NCBI RefSeq assembly: GCF_016908975.1
Contig: NZ_JAFBEX010000002.1
Span: forward strand, 62,001-126,000
From: Neobacillus cucumis
GTDB lineage: Bacteria > Bacillota > Bacilli > Bacillales > Cytobacillaceae
DNA length: 64,000 nt
Reading direction: 5' to 3'
This document shows, in pieces, positions 54,880 through 64,000 of the stretch; within the stretch, counting starts at the first letter, position 1; every line of letters starts with the position of its first letter. The notes under the pieces were generated by a model. That model was not told the origin of the DNA and did not search any database. It saw only the letters and a list, made by a program, of their open reading frames with translations. A program made the position numbers and the translations under genes.

Positions 54880-55542
54880 ATGAATCCAAAACAATACATT
54901 GCTGCAAGGGCAGCGAAGGAATTAAAGCCTGGCGATATCGTCAATTTGGGGATTGGGATTCCAACGCTGGTGTCTGATTATATTCCATCAGATGTCAAAG
55001 TGTTTTTACATTCGGAAAACGGCATTCTTGGAGTAGGCCCTTCTCCAGATCTGGAGCATACGGACCCAAATCTGGTCAATGCAGGGAAACTACCCGTTTC
55101 GGTATTAGAAGGAGCATCCTTTTTTGATAGCGCTTCCTCATTTGCGATGATTCGTGGAGGGCATGTGAGTGTCTCCATCCTTGGTGCACTGCAAATCGAT
55201 GCCAATGGTCGGATCGCTAATTGGGCCGTACCAGGAAAAAATGTTCTTGGTGTTGGCGGGGCAATGGATTTATTGGAGGGTTCCAAGAAGGTGATTGTCA
55301 CTACGAAGCATACAAATACCGAGGGGGGGACAAAAATCGTTAAGGAATTAACCTATCCAATAACATCGGAACGAATAGTGGATGTAATTATTACTGATTT
55401 GGCGGTATTTACTGTAAAGGCAGATGGACTTCATCTGATCGAGCTGTCCCCTGGGGTTTCCCTAAGGGAAGTGGAGCAGAAAACGGATGCACCTTTCCAT
55501 ATTCCTGAGTCATTCAAAAACAGCAAAGAGGTGACCGTGTAG
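54880..55542 (+). CDS. Acetoacetate-type CoA-transferase, subunit B (YodR-like)
   Basis: The 220-residue beta subunit. The motif SENGILGVGP contains the Glu that forms the enzyme-CoA thioester in this family, here near residue 46. DIVNLGIGIPTL and GGHVSVSILGALQID are also diagnostic. It begins just after the alpha stop, with AAGGGAAC upstream. It overlaps the thiolase gene by one base. Confidence 0.92.
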   Translation: MNPKQYIAARAAKELKPGDIVNLGIGIPTLVSDYIPSDVKVFLHSENGILGVGPSPDLEHTDPNLVNAGKLPVSVLEGASFFDSASSFAMIRGGHVSVSILGALQIDANGRIANWAVPGKNVLGVGGAMDLLEGSKKVIVTTKHTNTEGGTKIVKELTYPITSERIVDVIITDLAVFTVKADGLHLIELSPGVSLREVEQKTDAPFHIPESFKNSKEVTV

Positions 55543-56732
55543 TGGTTGTCATTGTAAATGCCTTTCGTACTGCTATCGGAAGCTTTGGAAGGTCACTGGT
55601 TAATACTCGTCCAGAAGAGCTGGTTTCCTTGATTATGAAAAATAACCTTTCCGCTTCCGGTTACGGTGCCAATATTGTCGATGAAGTCATCGTCGGGCAA
55701 ACAAAGCAGAGTGCCCATGCTCCGAATATCGCAAGGGTGGCTGCACTATTGGCCCATTTTCCTGAATCGCTTCCTGCTTATACGGTCCATCGGCAGTGCG
55801 GCTCGGGAATGCAGGCGGTCATAAACGGAGCTATGTCGATTTTGGCCGGCGAGGCGAGCGTTGTGTTAGCAGGGGGAGTTGAAAGCATGTCACAAGCTCC
55901 TCATTATTTGGTTGGCAGTCGATTTGGACCAAAGATGGGAGATATCACATTATACGATTCCAATACGGAAAGTCAGCCAAAATCCCAGCCGGAGGAGATA
56001 TACGGCCGTTTCACGATGGGGCAAACAGCAGAATGGCTGGCTGAAAAATATAACATTAGCCGCCAGGAACAAGACGAATTTGCTTATATAAGCCAGCAGA
56101 AAGCGAAACGCGCCATTGAAATGGGTCGTTTTGAAGAAGAAATTATTCCTGTTCCGGTAAAGGAAGGAAAAACAGGGATCAAAAATTTTGCGACAGATGA
56201 GCACCCTAGATTAACGGAAATTGAAACACTTCGAACATTAAGGCCTGTGTTTCAAATGGATGGCACGGTAACAGCCGGTAACTCATCCGGAAGAAATGAT
56301 GGTGGCTCAATGCTGCTGTTGATGTCGGAAGAAAAGGCGAAACAACTCGGAGTTGTACCGATGGCAAGGATTCGTTCTTTTGCTGCAGTCGGTCTATCGC
56401 CAAAAGAAATGGGACTCGGTCCTGTGCCGGCATCCCAAATGGCATTGAAAAAGGCGGGGCTCCGTTTGGAAGATATCGATTTGATTGAATTAAATGAAGC
56501 ATTCGCTGCGCAAAGTCTTGCTTGTTTACGAGAATGGGGCATAAAAGGAGATAACGTCAATGTAAATGGAGGAGCGATTGCCTTAGGGCATCCACTTGGA
56601 TGCTCCGGTGCAAGGATCGTCACTACATTGTGTCATGAGCTTGATAAACAAAAGAGGCAATTTGGCCTTGCAACGATTTGTGTCGCAGGAGGATTAGGAA
56701 TGGCAATGGTGGTGGAAAGATGGATGGAATAA
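55542..56732 (+). CDS. Acetyl-CoA C-acetyltransferase (thiolase)
   Basis: A 396-residue degradative thiolase that splits 3-ketoacyl-CoA with CoA to release acetyl-CoA. The nucleophilic Cys lies in VHRQCGSGMQAV (about residue 89). The His is in NVNGGAIALGHPLGCSGAR, and the second Cys is in ATICVAGGLGMA. A GTG start is supported by GAGGTG eight bases before. It sits directly behind the CoA-transferase, the expected pair for converting a 3-keto acid to acetyl-CoA units. Confidence 0.93.
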   Translation: MVVIVNAFRTAIGSFGRSLVNTRPEELVSLIMKNNLSASGYGANIVDEVIVGQTKQSAHAPNIARVAALLAHFPESLPAYTVHRQCGSGMQAVINGAMSILAGEASVVLAGGVESMSQAPHYLVGSRFGPKMGDITLYDSNTESQPKSQPEEIYGRFTMGQTAEWLAEKYNISRQEQDEFAYISQQKAKRAIEMGRFEEEIIPVPVKEGKTGIKNFATDEHPRLTEIETLRTLRPVFQMDGTVTAGNSSGRNDGGSMLLLMSEEKAKQLGVVPMARIRSFAAVGLSPKEMGLGPVPASQMALKKAGLRLEDIDLIELNEAFAAQSLACLREWGIKGDNVNVNGGAIALGHPLGCSGARIVTTLCHELDKQKRQFGLATICVAGGLGMAMVVERWME

Positions 56733-58105
56733 AAAAAGACTATGTGTTTCATCGTGATTTAAAAAAGAAATATCCGATTATTACCCACGGTGCAGGCTCC
56801 TATCTCTTCGATGATGACGGGAAAAAATATTTGGATGCTTGTTCGGGGGCAGTGGCAGCAAACCTGGGCCATGGAATATCGTCCATCGGCGAGGCCATGG
56901 CGGAACAAGCAAAAAAAGCAGCTTTCGTCCATACCATGCGTTTTGAGACAAAAGCGCTCCACCAGCTGGCCGAAACAATCGGAAAAATGGCTCCGGATAA
57001 TTTAAATAAAGTGTATTTTACAACCGGCGGTTCCGAAGCAAATGAAAGTGCACTGAAGCTGGCAAGGCAATATCATCGGGATGCTGGCAGACACCAAAAA
57101 CATATCGTCATAGGGAGATGGCAGTCGTACCACGGTAACACGATTGGTTCTTTATCAGCAGGAGGGGACGTCAAACGGAGGCATGCCTACACTCCTAATC
57201 TTTTAAACTATGCCCATGTCTATTCTCCGTATTGCCATCGATGTCCCTATGATCGACTAAAGGATGATTGTCTTTCGAACCAAAACTGGACGTGCGTTAC
57301 GGATATTGAAAGATCGATTTTAGAGCTTGGGCCAGAGAATGTGTCAGCGTTTATCGCCGAACCGATTGTCGGAAGCCAGCAAGGAGCTGTTCCTCCGCCG
57401 CTCGGGTATTTTAAGAAAGTTCGGGAGCTGTGTGACCGTTATCAAATTCTTTTAATTATCGATGAAGTGATGACTGGATTCGGTCGTACCGGCACCAACT
57501 TTGCCACAGAACAGATAGGGATCGTTCCGGATATGATTACTTTTGGTAAAGGGGTATCAGCTGGATATGCCCCGCTTGCTGGAATGATTGTTCATGATCG
57601 GGTAATCGATGGGCTCATTAAAAACAGCGACGGGAAATTCATTCATGGTTACACATATAGCGGGCATCCCGTAGCGGTTGCAGCCGGCCTAGCTGCATTG
57701 GACGTATATATGCAGGAATCGGTACTGGAAAATGTCAAAAAACAAGGTCCTTATCTTTTCAACCGGCTTTTGGAGTTGAAGCAAAAACACGCAATTATCT
57801 CTGATGTGCGCGGTAGAGGGCTTTTAATGGGTATCGAGCTTGTGAAGGATCGTAAGCAGGATCTATTGTTCGATCCAGCTGAAAAAGCAGCTGAAAGATT
57901 GAATGGAATTGCTATGGATCTCGGTGCGGTATTTTACTCCGGTTCCGGTTCGATTGATGGCACAAAGGGGGAACACCTTATCATCAGCCCTCCTTTAAAT
58001 GTTACCAAAACAGAAATGGATGAGATGGTAAGAATTCTAGATGAATCATTCACTATTTTCAACCTTCAATTAAGAAAGGATGAACTCTATGAAATTACAA
58101 AATAA
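56720..58105 (+). CDS. Class III aminotransferase, PLP-dependent (YodT-like)
   Basis: An omega-amino acid:pyruvate/oxoglutarate-type transaminase of about 461 residues. PLP features: GSEANESALKLARQYHRD, the Asp in LLIIDEVMTGFGRTG and the Schiff-base Lys in ITFGKGVSAGYAP. The Cys-rich insert YSPYCHRCPYDRLKDDC is typical of YodT-like members. The ATG at 56720 is preferred; it overlaps the thiolase end by 13 bases. In the kam clusters this enzyme is thought to act on (acetyl-)beta-lysine. Confidence 0.9.
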   Translation: MDGIKKDYVFHRDLKKKYPIITHGAGSYLFDDDGKKYLDACSGAVAANLGHGISSIGEAMAEQAKKAAFVHTMRFETKALHQLAETIGKMAPDNLNKVYFTTGGSEANESALKLARQYHRDAGRHQKHIVIGRWQSYHGNTIGSLSAGGDVKRRHAYTPNLLNYAHVYSPYCHRCPYDRLKDDCLSNQNWTCVTDIERSILELGPENVSAFIAEPIVGSQQGAVPPPLGYFKKVRELCDRYQILLIIDEVMTGFGRTGTNFATEQIGIVPDMITFGKGVSAGYAPLAGMIVHDRVIDGLIKNSDGKFIHGYTYSGHPVAVAAGLAALDVYMQESVLENVKKQGPYLFNRLLELKQKHAIISDVRGRGLLMGIELVKDRKQDLLFDPAEKAAERLNGIAMDLGAVFYSGSGSIDGTKGEHLIISPPLNVTKTEMDEMVRILDESFTIFNLQLRKDELYEITK

Positions 58106-59384
58106 AACAACAGAAATCCAAGAAAAAGCAAAAAAACATTTATCACCGGTGATGACAAGGGTGACTGAGCTTGTCATTGAAAAAGCCCATGGCGCCAAAT
58201 TTTGGACGATGGACGGTAAGGAATATATTGATTTCGTTTCAGGAGTCGCCGTCAACGCTGTCGGGCATACGAACAAAAAAATGGTCGAGGCGATTCAGAA
58301 GCAGGCAGAAGCCTTGATACATCTGGGATTGAATTATGGTTATTATGAAACGGCGGCAAATTTGGCAGAAAAGCTTGCTCAGATCACTCCTGGAAATTTA
58401 GACACCGTCTTTTTCTCCAATTCTGGAGCTGAAGCAATTGATGGGGCTCTTAAACTGGCAAAAGCGGCTACAGGCAGACCAGCGACTATTGCTTTTGAAG
58501 GATCGTTTCATGGCCGCACATTAGGAGCAACAGCTATAACGGCCTCTAGTTCTAAATACCGCCGTTATTATGAACCGATTTTAGGCGAAGTGTACCATGC
58601 ACCATATCCGTATCCGAGCCAGTTGAAAAACATTAGAGAAGAAGAAGTTGAAGAATATTGCTTGAATCAGCTTCAGAAATTGTTTGATTTACGCGTCGAC
58701 CCTTCACGAGTAGCTGCGATCATCATTGAACCGGTAATGGGGGAAGGCGGCTATTATCCAGCACCGCCAAGCTTCTTGCAGGCGTTAAGAAAGATGACAG
58801 AGGAATACGGCATTTTGCTGATATTTGATGAAGTACAAACAGGATTTGGCCGGACTGGTAAAATGTTCGCGGCCGAGCATGCGAATGTCACTCCTGATAT
58901 TTTGGTACTAGCAAAAGCCCTTTCTGGCGGAATGCCTCTTGGTGCCATTGTGGCAAGCCGAGAGCTGCATGAAAAATGGCCGACGGCTGGTCACGGTTCG
59001 ACATTTGGTGGAAATCCAGTTTCTTGTGCAGCGGCATTGGCAAACATTGAGGTTATTGAGGAAGAAAAGTTAGTCGAACGCAGTGCTGAACTAGGTGCGG
59101 AAATTGTGCGCAGGCTACAAAGCACGATCGGTCATTTACCAGGTATTGTTGAAGTCCGTGGAGTCGGAATGATGATCGGCATTGAATTCGATTCGCAATC
59201 TGCTCCTTACTATGTACCTAAAATTAAATCAAAGGCACTGGAAAATGGTTTGCTTATTATGAACTGCGGTGTAAGCGGTCAAACAATCCGATTAATGCTG
59301 CCGCTTAATATTGAAGAAGTTGTGCTGAACATAGGATTAACGATTTTAGAAGATGTGATCACAGAAACCATTTCAGGAAACTAA
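58089..59384 (+). CDS. Class III aminotransferase, 4-aminobutyrate type
   Basis: A GabT-like transaminase of about 431 residues. It shows NSGAEAIDGALKLAKAATGRP, the PLP Asp in LLIFDEVQTGFGRTGKM, the Schiff-base Lys in LVLAKALSGGMPLGA and the substrate region HGSTFGGNP. The ATG at 58089 has AAAGGA eight bases upstream; a start at 58080 is possible. Paired with the aldehyde dehydrogenase that follows, it resembles the gabT-gabD order and would produce a semialdehyde for that enzyme. Confidence 0.9.
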   Translation: MKLQNKTTEIQEKAKKHLSPVMTRVTELVIEKAHGAKFWTMDGKEYIDFVSGVAVNAVGHTNKKMVEAIQKQAEALIHLGLNYGYYETAANLAEKLAQITPGNLDTVFFSNSGAEAIDGALKLAKAATGRPATIAFEGSFHGRTLGATAITASSSKYRRYYEPILGEVYHAPYPYPSQLKNIREEEVEEYCLNQLQKLFDLRVDPSRVAAIIIEPVMGEGGYYPAPPSFLQALRKMTEEYGILLIFDEVQTGFGRTGKMFAAEHANVTPDILVLAKALSGGMPLGAIVASRELHEKWPTAGHGSTFGGNPVSCAAALANIEVIEEEKLVERSAELGAEIVRRLQSTIGHLPGIVEVRGVGMMIGIEFDSQSAPYYVPKIKSKALENGLLIMNCGVSGQTIRLMLPLNIEEVVLNIGLTILEDVITETISGN

Positions 59385-59424
59385 TTTTCATTTCCTCGGA
59401 ATACCACCAAAGGAGGTCTAGCTT

Positions 59425-60885
59425 ATGTCTAGCCAAATCAAAACAGATATTCTTCAGGGAGATCTTTATATAAATGGAGAATGGGTAACTGCACCCGACC
59501 AATCGTATTTTAATAGTTTAAATCCCGCAACAGGTGAACTTGTTGGCCTATGTGCGGCTGCTACAACAGAACAAGTGGATGATGCTGTCGAAATAGCGAA
59601 TGATGCCTATTTAAAATGGAAGAACACCCCCATTCCAGAACGAGCGGAATATTTAACGAAAGCAGCTCAATTGTTTGAAAAGCGAAAAGACGAACTTGCT
59701 CGTGTCATGACAATGGAGATGGGCAAAGTACTGTCTGAGTCTTTAGGTGAAGCAGGAGTCGTCATCGCAACTGCTCAATACATGGCCGGTGAGGGACGAC
59801 GCCTCTTTGGAGAAATAGTCCCGGCAGGTTTCCCAGACCGCAACGTAACAATGGTTCGTGAACCTCTTGGAGTTGTCGCCTGCATTACTCCTTGGAATTT
59901 CCCGGTTGCGCTTGCTTCCTACAAAATCTTTTCAGCCCTGATTGCTGGGAATACTGTCGTATGGAAGCCTGCTTCTGAGGTTGCGTTATCGGCAAAGATT
60001 TTCGTGGAAGTCTTGGATGAAGCTGGATTTCCTGCGGGCGTTGTTAACTTAATTACTGGTTCGGGAAGAATTGTGGGACAAAGACTTGCAGAGCATCCGG
60101 ATGTGAAAGTCATTTCGTTTACGGGTTCAACTGAAGTCGGTCAACAGCTTAGTGAAATGAGCAGTAAAACGTTAAAACGTATATCATTGGAGCTCGGCGG
60201 AAAAAACGCCGTGATTGTCTTGAAGGATGCCGACTTGGAAAAGGCGGCAGAAGGAATTGTAAAATCAGCGTTTACGACAACTGGCCAGCGCTGTACAGCA
60301 GCAAGCAGGGTAATCGTGGAGCGTCCGGTACAGGAATTGCTAGTGCAAAAAGTAGTGGAATTAACAAAGTCTATGAAAATAGGAAATGGTCTTGAAGTAG
60401 GGATACAAGTGGGCCCACTCGTAAATGAAGACCAGCTTCGTACAGTCGAACATTATGTAAAAAAAGCGATCGAAGAAGGCGGGAAAATTGTATCAGGCGG
60501 TAAGCGTGTCAATGAATTGGGAGGCTTTTATTATGAACCCACCATCATTGAGAATGTCAAACCGAAGGATACCATTGCACAGGAAGAAATATTTGGCCCT
60601 GTTCTTGCCATCATTGAAGTAGATTCATATGAGGAAGCCATAAAGGTAAATAACGGGACCATTTATGGGTTGTCGACTTCTATTTATACTCAAAGTCTCC
60701 ATTTTGCAAACCGTGCTGCCAAGGAGGCGGTAAGCGGACTTATCTATATTAATAACGGCACATCCAATGCTGAGATGGGCGTGGCATTTGGAGGAATGAA
60801 AATGTCCGGAAACGGTCACCGTGAAGTTTCCCATCATGTATTCGATGTCATGACAGAGTGGAAGTCAATTTATACAAATTATTAA
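59425..60885 (+). CDS. NAD(P)-dependent aldehyde dehydrogenase (semialdehyde type)
   Basis: A 486-residue dehydrogenase. The catalytic Glu lies in LELGGKNAVIV (about 257) and the catalytic Cys in TTGQRCTAASR (about 291). The Rossmann motif GSTEVGQQ and the PWNFPVA segment are also present. AAAGGAGG is well placed before the ATG. It lies 40 bases after the GabT-like gene. Closest in style to succinate- or oxoglutarate-semialdehyde dehydrogenases; the true substrate here is unknown. Confidence 0.92.
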   Translation: MSSQIKTDILQGDLYINGEWVTAPDQSYFNSLNPATGELVGLCAAATTEQVDDAVEIANDAYLKWKNTPIPERAEYLTKAAQLFEKRKDELARVMTMEMGKVLSESLGEAGVVIATAQYMAGEGRRLFGEIVPAGFPDRNVTMVREPLGVVACITPWNFPVALASYKIFSALIAGNTVVWKPASEVALSAKIFVEVLDEAGFPAGVVNLITGSGRIVGQRLAEHPDVKVISFTGSTEVGQQLSEMSSKTLKRISLELGGKNAVIVLKDADLEKAAEGIVKSAFTTTGQRCTAASRVIVERPVQELLVQKVVELTKSMKIGNGLEVGIQVGPLVNEDQLRTVEHYVKKAIEEGGKIVSGGKRVNELGGFYYEPTIIENVKPKDTIAQEEIFGPVLAIIEVDSYEEAIKVNNGTIYGLSTSIYTQSLHFANRAAKEAVSGLIYINNGTSNAEMGVAFGGMKMSGNGHREVSHHVFDVMTEWKSIYTNY

Positions 60886-60953
60886 TTTTCAAAACGGACA
60901 GGGAAGTTCAGGAAGACTATATTAATAACTTCATATATCCGAGGGGGGAGAAT

Positions 60954-62474
60954 ATGAAAGAACATCGTATCGGTATCGCATTCTTCTACCATGAATCCCA
61001 CAGTTTCAGCCCGATAAAGACTGAAATCGAACAGTTTCGCCATGAAGGCTACTTTATTGGCGACGAAATTTATGATGCCTATACGGGCACGAAAACGGAA
61101 GTGGGCGGGTTTTTAGATGCTTTGAAACAAGAAAAGGATGTGGAAATCGTACCTCTAGTGTGTGCGGCTGCGATTCCCTCCGGGGTCGTATCAGCCGAAG
61201 CATACTCGATCATCGAAAAACAAATGCTTGAGTCCATCCAACAGGCGGGAAGGCTAAATGGTTTATTGCTGGCATTGCATGGAGCAATGGTTGTGGAAGA
61301 TCTCTTTGATCCGGAAGAGCATTTACTGGGTAAAATTCGGGAGCTTCTTGGACCGCGAATCCCGATTGCTACAACACTAGATATGCATGCCAATTTAAGT
61401 GAAAAAATGATTCATTACACACCACTACATTTTGGCTTTAAAACCTATCCCCATGTTGATATGTATGACCAAGGCGTTCATGCAGCAAATGCTTTAATGA
61501 AGCAATTAAAGGAAGGGGTAAATTATTATGCTTCTTTTGAAAAATTGCCAATGATGCCCCCTTCTATCAATATGAGAACTTTAGAAGGACCGATGCACAA
61601 AATGGTCGAGTGGGCAAAACTTGCCGAACAGGAAGCAGGAATTGAGAATGTATCCGTATTTGGCGGCTTTCCTTATTCGGACATCCCCATGGTCGGTGCA
61701 AGTGTACTAGTTGTTTCGCTTGATCCGAAAAAAGGAGAAGAGACAGCTAAAAGGATGGCATCCTTGTTCTGGAGTGTCAAAGAAGAATTTATCATCGATT
61801 TACCCAGTGTAAAGGAAGGGCTGGAATTGGTGCTATCTATTGAAGACGATCGTCCGGTCGTTCTGGCAGACATATCAGATAATCCTTTAAGTTGCGGGAG
61901 CGGCGATACAACAGAACTGCTTCGGGAAATGGTAATGCTCGATATTCCGGACACTTTGTTCGGAGGCCTCTATGATCCCAAATCGATCGAGCTTTGTCGT
62001 AAAGCGGGAGTAGGAAATAAGGTATGGTTGTCCCTTGGTGGGAAAGTGTCTCCTGAATTCGGGGAACCCGTTCAAGTGGAAGCAACGGTAATGGCTCTAT
62101 CAGACGGAATATTTCAAAATACGGGCCCCTTCAATCAGCATTTAAGAGTTGATTTAAAGGGAGCGGCACACATCCGTGTTGGTCAGATGGATATCCTTCT
62201 GATTGGCAGGCCGATGTCAGCGAATGATCCTGCAATGTTTCGTCATATCGGGCTTGAGCCATCGACCAAGAAAATTCTCGCGCTCAAGGCTAAAAATCAT
62301 TTTCGTGCAGCATTTGAACCAATTGTAGGCCGGATCATTTATGTGGATGCGCCCGGTGTTGCTTCGAATTGTTTATCAACATTTATGTATCGTAATATTC
62401 CTAAGCCAATTTGGCCGCTGGATGATATCGAATATGAAGTGGAACGGAGGGGGAAAGAACGATGGAAACAATGA
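60954..62474 (+). CDS. M81-family metallohydrolase (MlrC-like)
   Basis: A protein of about 506 residues, named after microcystinase C. The N-terminal domain contains the metal-binding HESHSFSP (about residues 13-20), DMHANL and FKTYPHVD. The C-terminal MlrC domain contains DISDNPLSCGSGDTT, LSLGGKV and RPMSANDPAMF. The ATG at 60954 has GAGGGGGGAG just upstream; a longer frame from 60858 overlaps the previous gene. It is followed by the acetyltransferase at 13 bases overlap. It could hydrolyse an amide of an intermediate, a role filled by YodQ (M20) in B. subtilis. Confidence 0.88.
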   Translation: MKEHRIGIAFFYHESHSFSPIKTEIEQFRHEGYFIGDEIYDAYTGTKTEVGGFLDALKQEKDVEIVPLVCAAAIPSGVVSAEAYSIIEKQMLESIQQAGRLNGLLLALHGAMVVEDLFDPEEHLLGKIRELLGPRIPIATTLDMHANLSEKMIHYTPLHFGFKTYPHVDMYDQGVHAANALMKQLKEGVNYYASFEKLPMMPPSINMRTLEGPMHKMVEWAKLAEQEAGIENVSVFGGFPYSDIPMVGASVLVVSLDPKKGEETAKRMASLFWSVKEEFIIDLPSVKEGLELVLSIEDDRPVVLADISDNPLSCGSGDTTELLREMVMLDIPDTLFGGLYDPKSIELCRKAGVGNKVWLSLGGKVSPEFGEPVQVEATVMALSDGIFQNTGPFNQHLRVDLKGAAHIRVGQMDILLIGRPMSANDPAMFRHIGLEPSTKKILALKAKNHFRAAFEPIVGRIIYVDAPGVASNCLSTFMYRNIPKPIWPLDDIEYEVERRGKERWKQ

Positions 62475-62941
62475 AAAAAACCTATTATATCGAAGTACCG
62501 GCTGCATTGAAGCCCGATCAGCTGACAATGATGATGGAGCTTGAAAAAGATGCATTTCCGGGATTTGGGGCAGTAGATGAACAAACACTTGTCCCGCTTA
62601 CACGTTATGGGAAACTCATTCAATATCGGCAGGAAAGTGATCCAAGACCGATTGCGATTTGCGAAGTGATGAGAGCTTACCACGATATTCATAAAGCCTA
62701 CATTTTTGGATTCTATGTCCGCTCTGATCAGCAAGGAAAAGGCATAGGGAAATTATTTTTACAGGAAATTTATCCGATTTTAAAGCAAGATGGATTTCAA
62801 AAAGTATGCTTAACGGTCAACGTTGAAAATAAGTCAGCTGTTAAGCTATATGAAAAAATGGGGTTTGCTATAAAAGAGACGAGATTCGATGAATTTGGAG
62901 AAGGCGAAAATCGCTACTATATGGAATACTCCATTTCTTAA
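62462..62941 (+). CDS. GNAT acetyltransferase
   Basis: A 159-residue GCN5-type acetyltransferase. The acetyl-CoA motif is RSDQQGKGIGKLFL (about residues 89-102), followed by the VENKSAVKLYEKMGF signature. It overlaps the M81 gene by 13 bases and lies 60 bases before kamA. In B. subtilis and archaea a GNAT enzyme (YodP/AblB) acetylates beta-lysine made by KamA. This protein is shorter than those (about 270 residues), so equivalence is uncertain. Confidence 0.88.
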   Translation: METMKKTYYIEVPAALKPDQLTMMMELEKDAFPGFGAVDEQTLVPLTRYGKLIQYRQESDPRPIAICEVMRAYHDIHKAYIFGFYVRSDQQGKGIGKLFLQEIYPILKQDGFQKVCLTVNVENKSAVKLYEKMGFAIKETRFDEFGEGENRYYMEYSIS

Positions 62942-63001
62942 TAAACAGAGAATTTATTAAAGGGGTCATAAAAAATCAGCCAATTTAGGGGGAGTTTAAT
63001 A

Positions 63002-64000
63002 ATGAGAAACACTTTATTCAAACCGAAAAGACATTGGAAAGAAATCGAGCTTTGGAAGGATGTAACCGATGAGCAATGGAACGATTGGGTTTGGCAGCTG
63101 ACGAATACAATCAAAAATTTAGAAGATTTAAAGAAAGTTGTTAACTTAACACCTGAGGAAGAAGAAGGCGTTAAAATCTCAACGAAAACAATTCCGTTAA
63201 ACATCACGCCATATTATGCATCACTTATGGATCAGGATGATTCAAGATGTCCGGTTAGAATGCAGTCTGTGCCGATTTCTCAGGAATTGCATAAAACAAA
63301 ATATGATTTAGAAGATCCCCTTCACGAAGATGAGGATTCACCAGTGCCAGGGTTAACCCATCGTTATCCTGATCGCGTGCTGTTCTTGGTAACAAATCAA
63401 TGCTCCATGTACTGCCGTTACTGTACCAGAAGGCGTTTTTCCGGACAAATTGGAATGGGCGTGCCAAAGAAACAGTTAGACACAGCGATAAATTATATTG
63501 CATCAAATCCGCAAATCAGAGATGTGTTAATTTCTGGAGGAGACGGTCTCCTTATCAATGACAATATTTTAGAATATATTTTAAAAAATTTGCGTGAGGT
63601 TCCGCATGTTGAAATTATTCGCATCGGTACACGGGCACCTGTCGTGTTTCCGCAGCGAATTACCGAAAATCTTTGTAATATCTTGAAAAAGTATCATCCA
63701 GTTTGGCTAAATACACATTTCAATACATCCATAGAAATTACAGAAGAATCGAAGCGCGCTTGTGAAATGCTTGCAAACGCTGGTGTTCCGGTTGGTAATC
63801 AAGCGGTTATTTTAGCAGGAATCAATGACAGTGTTCCGATCATGAAACAGCTTATGCATGATCTTGTTAAAATTCGTGTTCGTCCATATTACATTTACCA
63901 ATGCGATTTATCAGAGGGGATTGGCCATTTCCGTGCCCCAATAAGTAAAGGATTGGAAATCATGGAAGGACTTCGCGGCCATACATCGGGTTATGCCGTT
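63002..64000 (+). CDS. kamA: Lysine 2,3-aminomutase, 5' part (cut by the right edge)
   Basis: A radical SAM, PLP-dependent enzyme that converts L-lysine to L-beta-lysine. The 333 residues present include an N-terminal helical part (KPKRHWKEIELWKDVTDEQWNDW) and the iron-sulfur motif CSMYCRYC (Cys134, Cys138, Cys141). The SAM GGD segment LISGGDGLL and the end of the barrel follow (YYIYQCDLSEGIGHFRAPI). The PLP lysine and the zinc-binding C-terminus lie beyond 64000. GGGGGAG precedes the ATG at 63002. Confidence 0.95.
   Translation, partial: MRNTLFKPKRHWKEIELWKDVTDEQWNDWVWQLTNTIKNLEDLKKVVNLTPEEEEGVKISTKTIPLNITPYYASLMDQDDSRCPVRMQSVPISQELHKTKYDLEDPLHEDEDSPVPGLTHRYPDRVLFLVTNQCSMYCRYCTRRRFSGQIGMGVPKKQLDTAINYIASNPQIRDVLISGGDGLLINDNILEYILKNLREVPHVEIIRIGTRAPVVFPQRITENLCNILKKYHPVWLNTHFNTSIEITEESKRACEMLANAGVPVGNQAVILAGINDSVPIMKQLMHDLVKIRVRPYYIYQCDLSEGIGHFRAPISKGLEIMEGLRGHTSGYAV

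Overview
The window reads as chromosomal DNA of a low-GC, endospore-forming member of the Bacillaceae. It has two complete gerA-type spore-germinant receptor operons, a leucine T-box, B. subtilis-style ycnKJI copper genes, a DbpA/YxiN helicase, SigA-type promoters, strong AGGAGG ribosome sites, and candidate CcpA, GlnR/TnrA and Zur boxes. A Neobacillus/Bacillus-like genus is my guess. No rRNA, tRNA, integrase, transposase or CRISPR array was seen.

Left part (1-12.4 kb): the 3' end of an unknown gene; a glutamine synthetase gene with its own promoter, GlnR/TnrA-type site and cre box; a gerA-C-B operon; small Cys-rich and membrane proteins; an isochorismatase-fold hydrolase; an orphan zinc-binding lipoprotein behind a Zur-type operator; two DUF2382 stress proteins; an exact 52-bp tandem array of 12 hairpin units; and a frameshifted NERD-domain gene.

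Middle (12.5-31.9 kb): an LnrLMN-like ABC exporter with its response regulator and histidine kinase; a DUF155 protein; ycnK-ycnJ-ycnI; an MFS transporter; two copies of a GC-rich ~185-bp dispersed repeat; a His-rich protein plus heme-degrading-type monooxygenase behind twin 16-bp palindromes; and a T-box-controlled leuA.

Defence island (32.1-40.1 kb): a complete four-gene Wadjet (jetA-B-C-D) SMC-type anti-plasmid system of the DUF2397/DUF2398/TIGR02680/DUF2399 lineage. All four genes overlap or abut.

Right part (40.2-53 kb): pobA divergent from two tandem IclR regulators; a slipin (SPFH) remnant; a half-length UvrC-like GIY-YIG protein; DoxX; a CPA2 antiporter behind a leader terminator; dbpA; and a second ger operon (A-B-C, minus strand).

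The last 11 kb form a catabolic operon that ends in lysine 2,3-aminomutase, which is cut by the window edge. It holds two CoA-transferase subunits, a thiolase, two class III aminotransferases, an aldehyde dehydrogenase, an M81 (MlrC-like) metallohydrolase and a GNAT acetyltransferase. It resembles the B. subtilis yodT-S-R-Q-P-kamA set, with the M81 enzyme apparently replacing the M20 deacetylase YodQ. A textbook sigma-54 promoter (53229-53245), a cre-like box and a SigA promoter lie upstream. Together the genes suggest beta-lysine metabolism feeding CoA-activated keto acids into acetyl-CoA.
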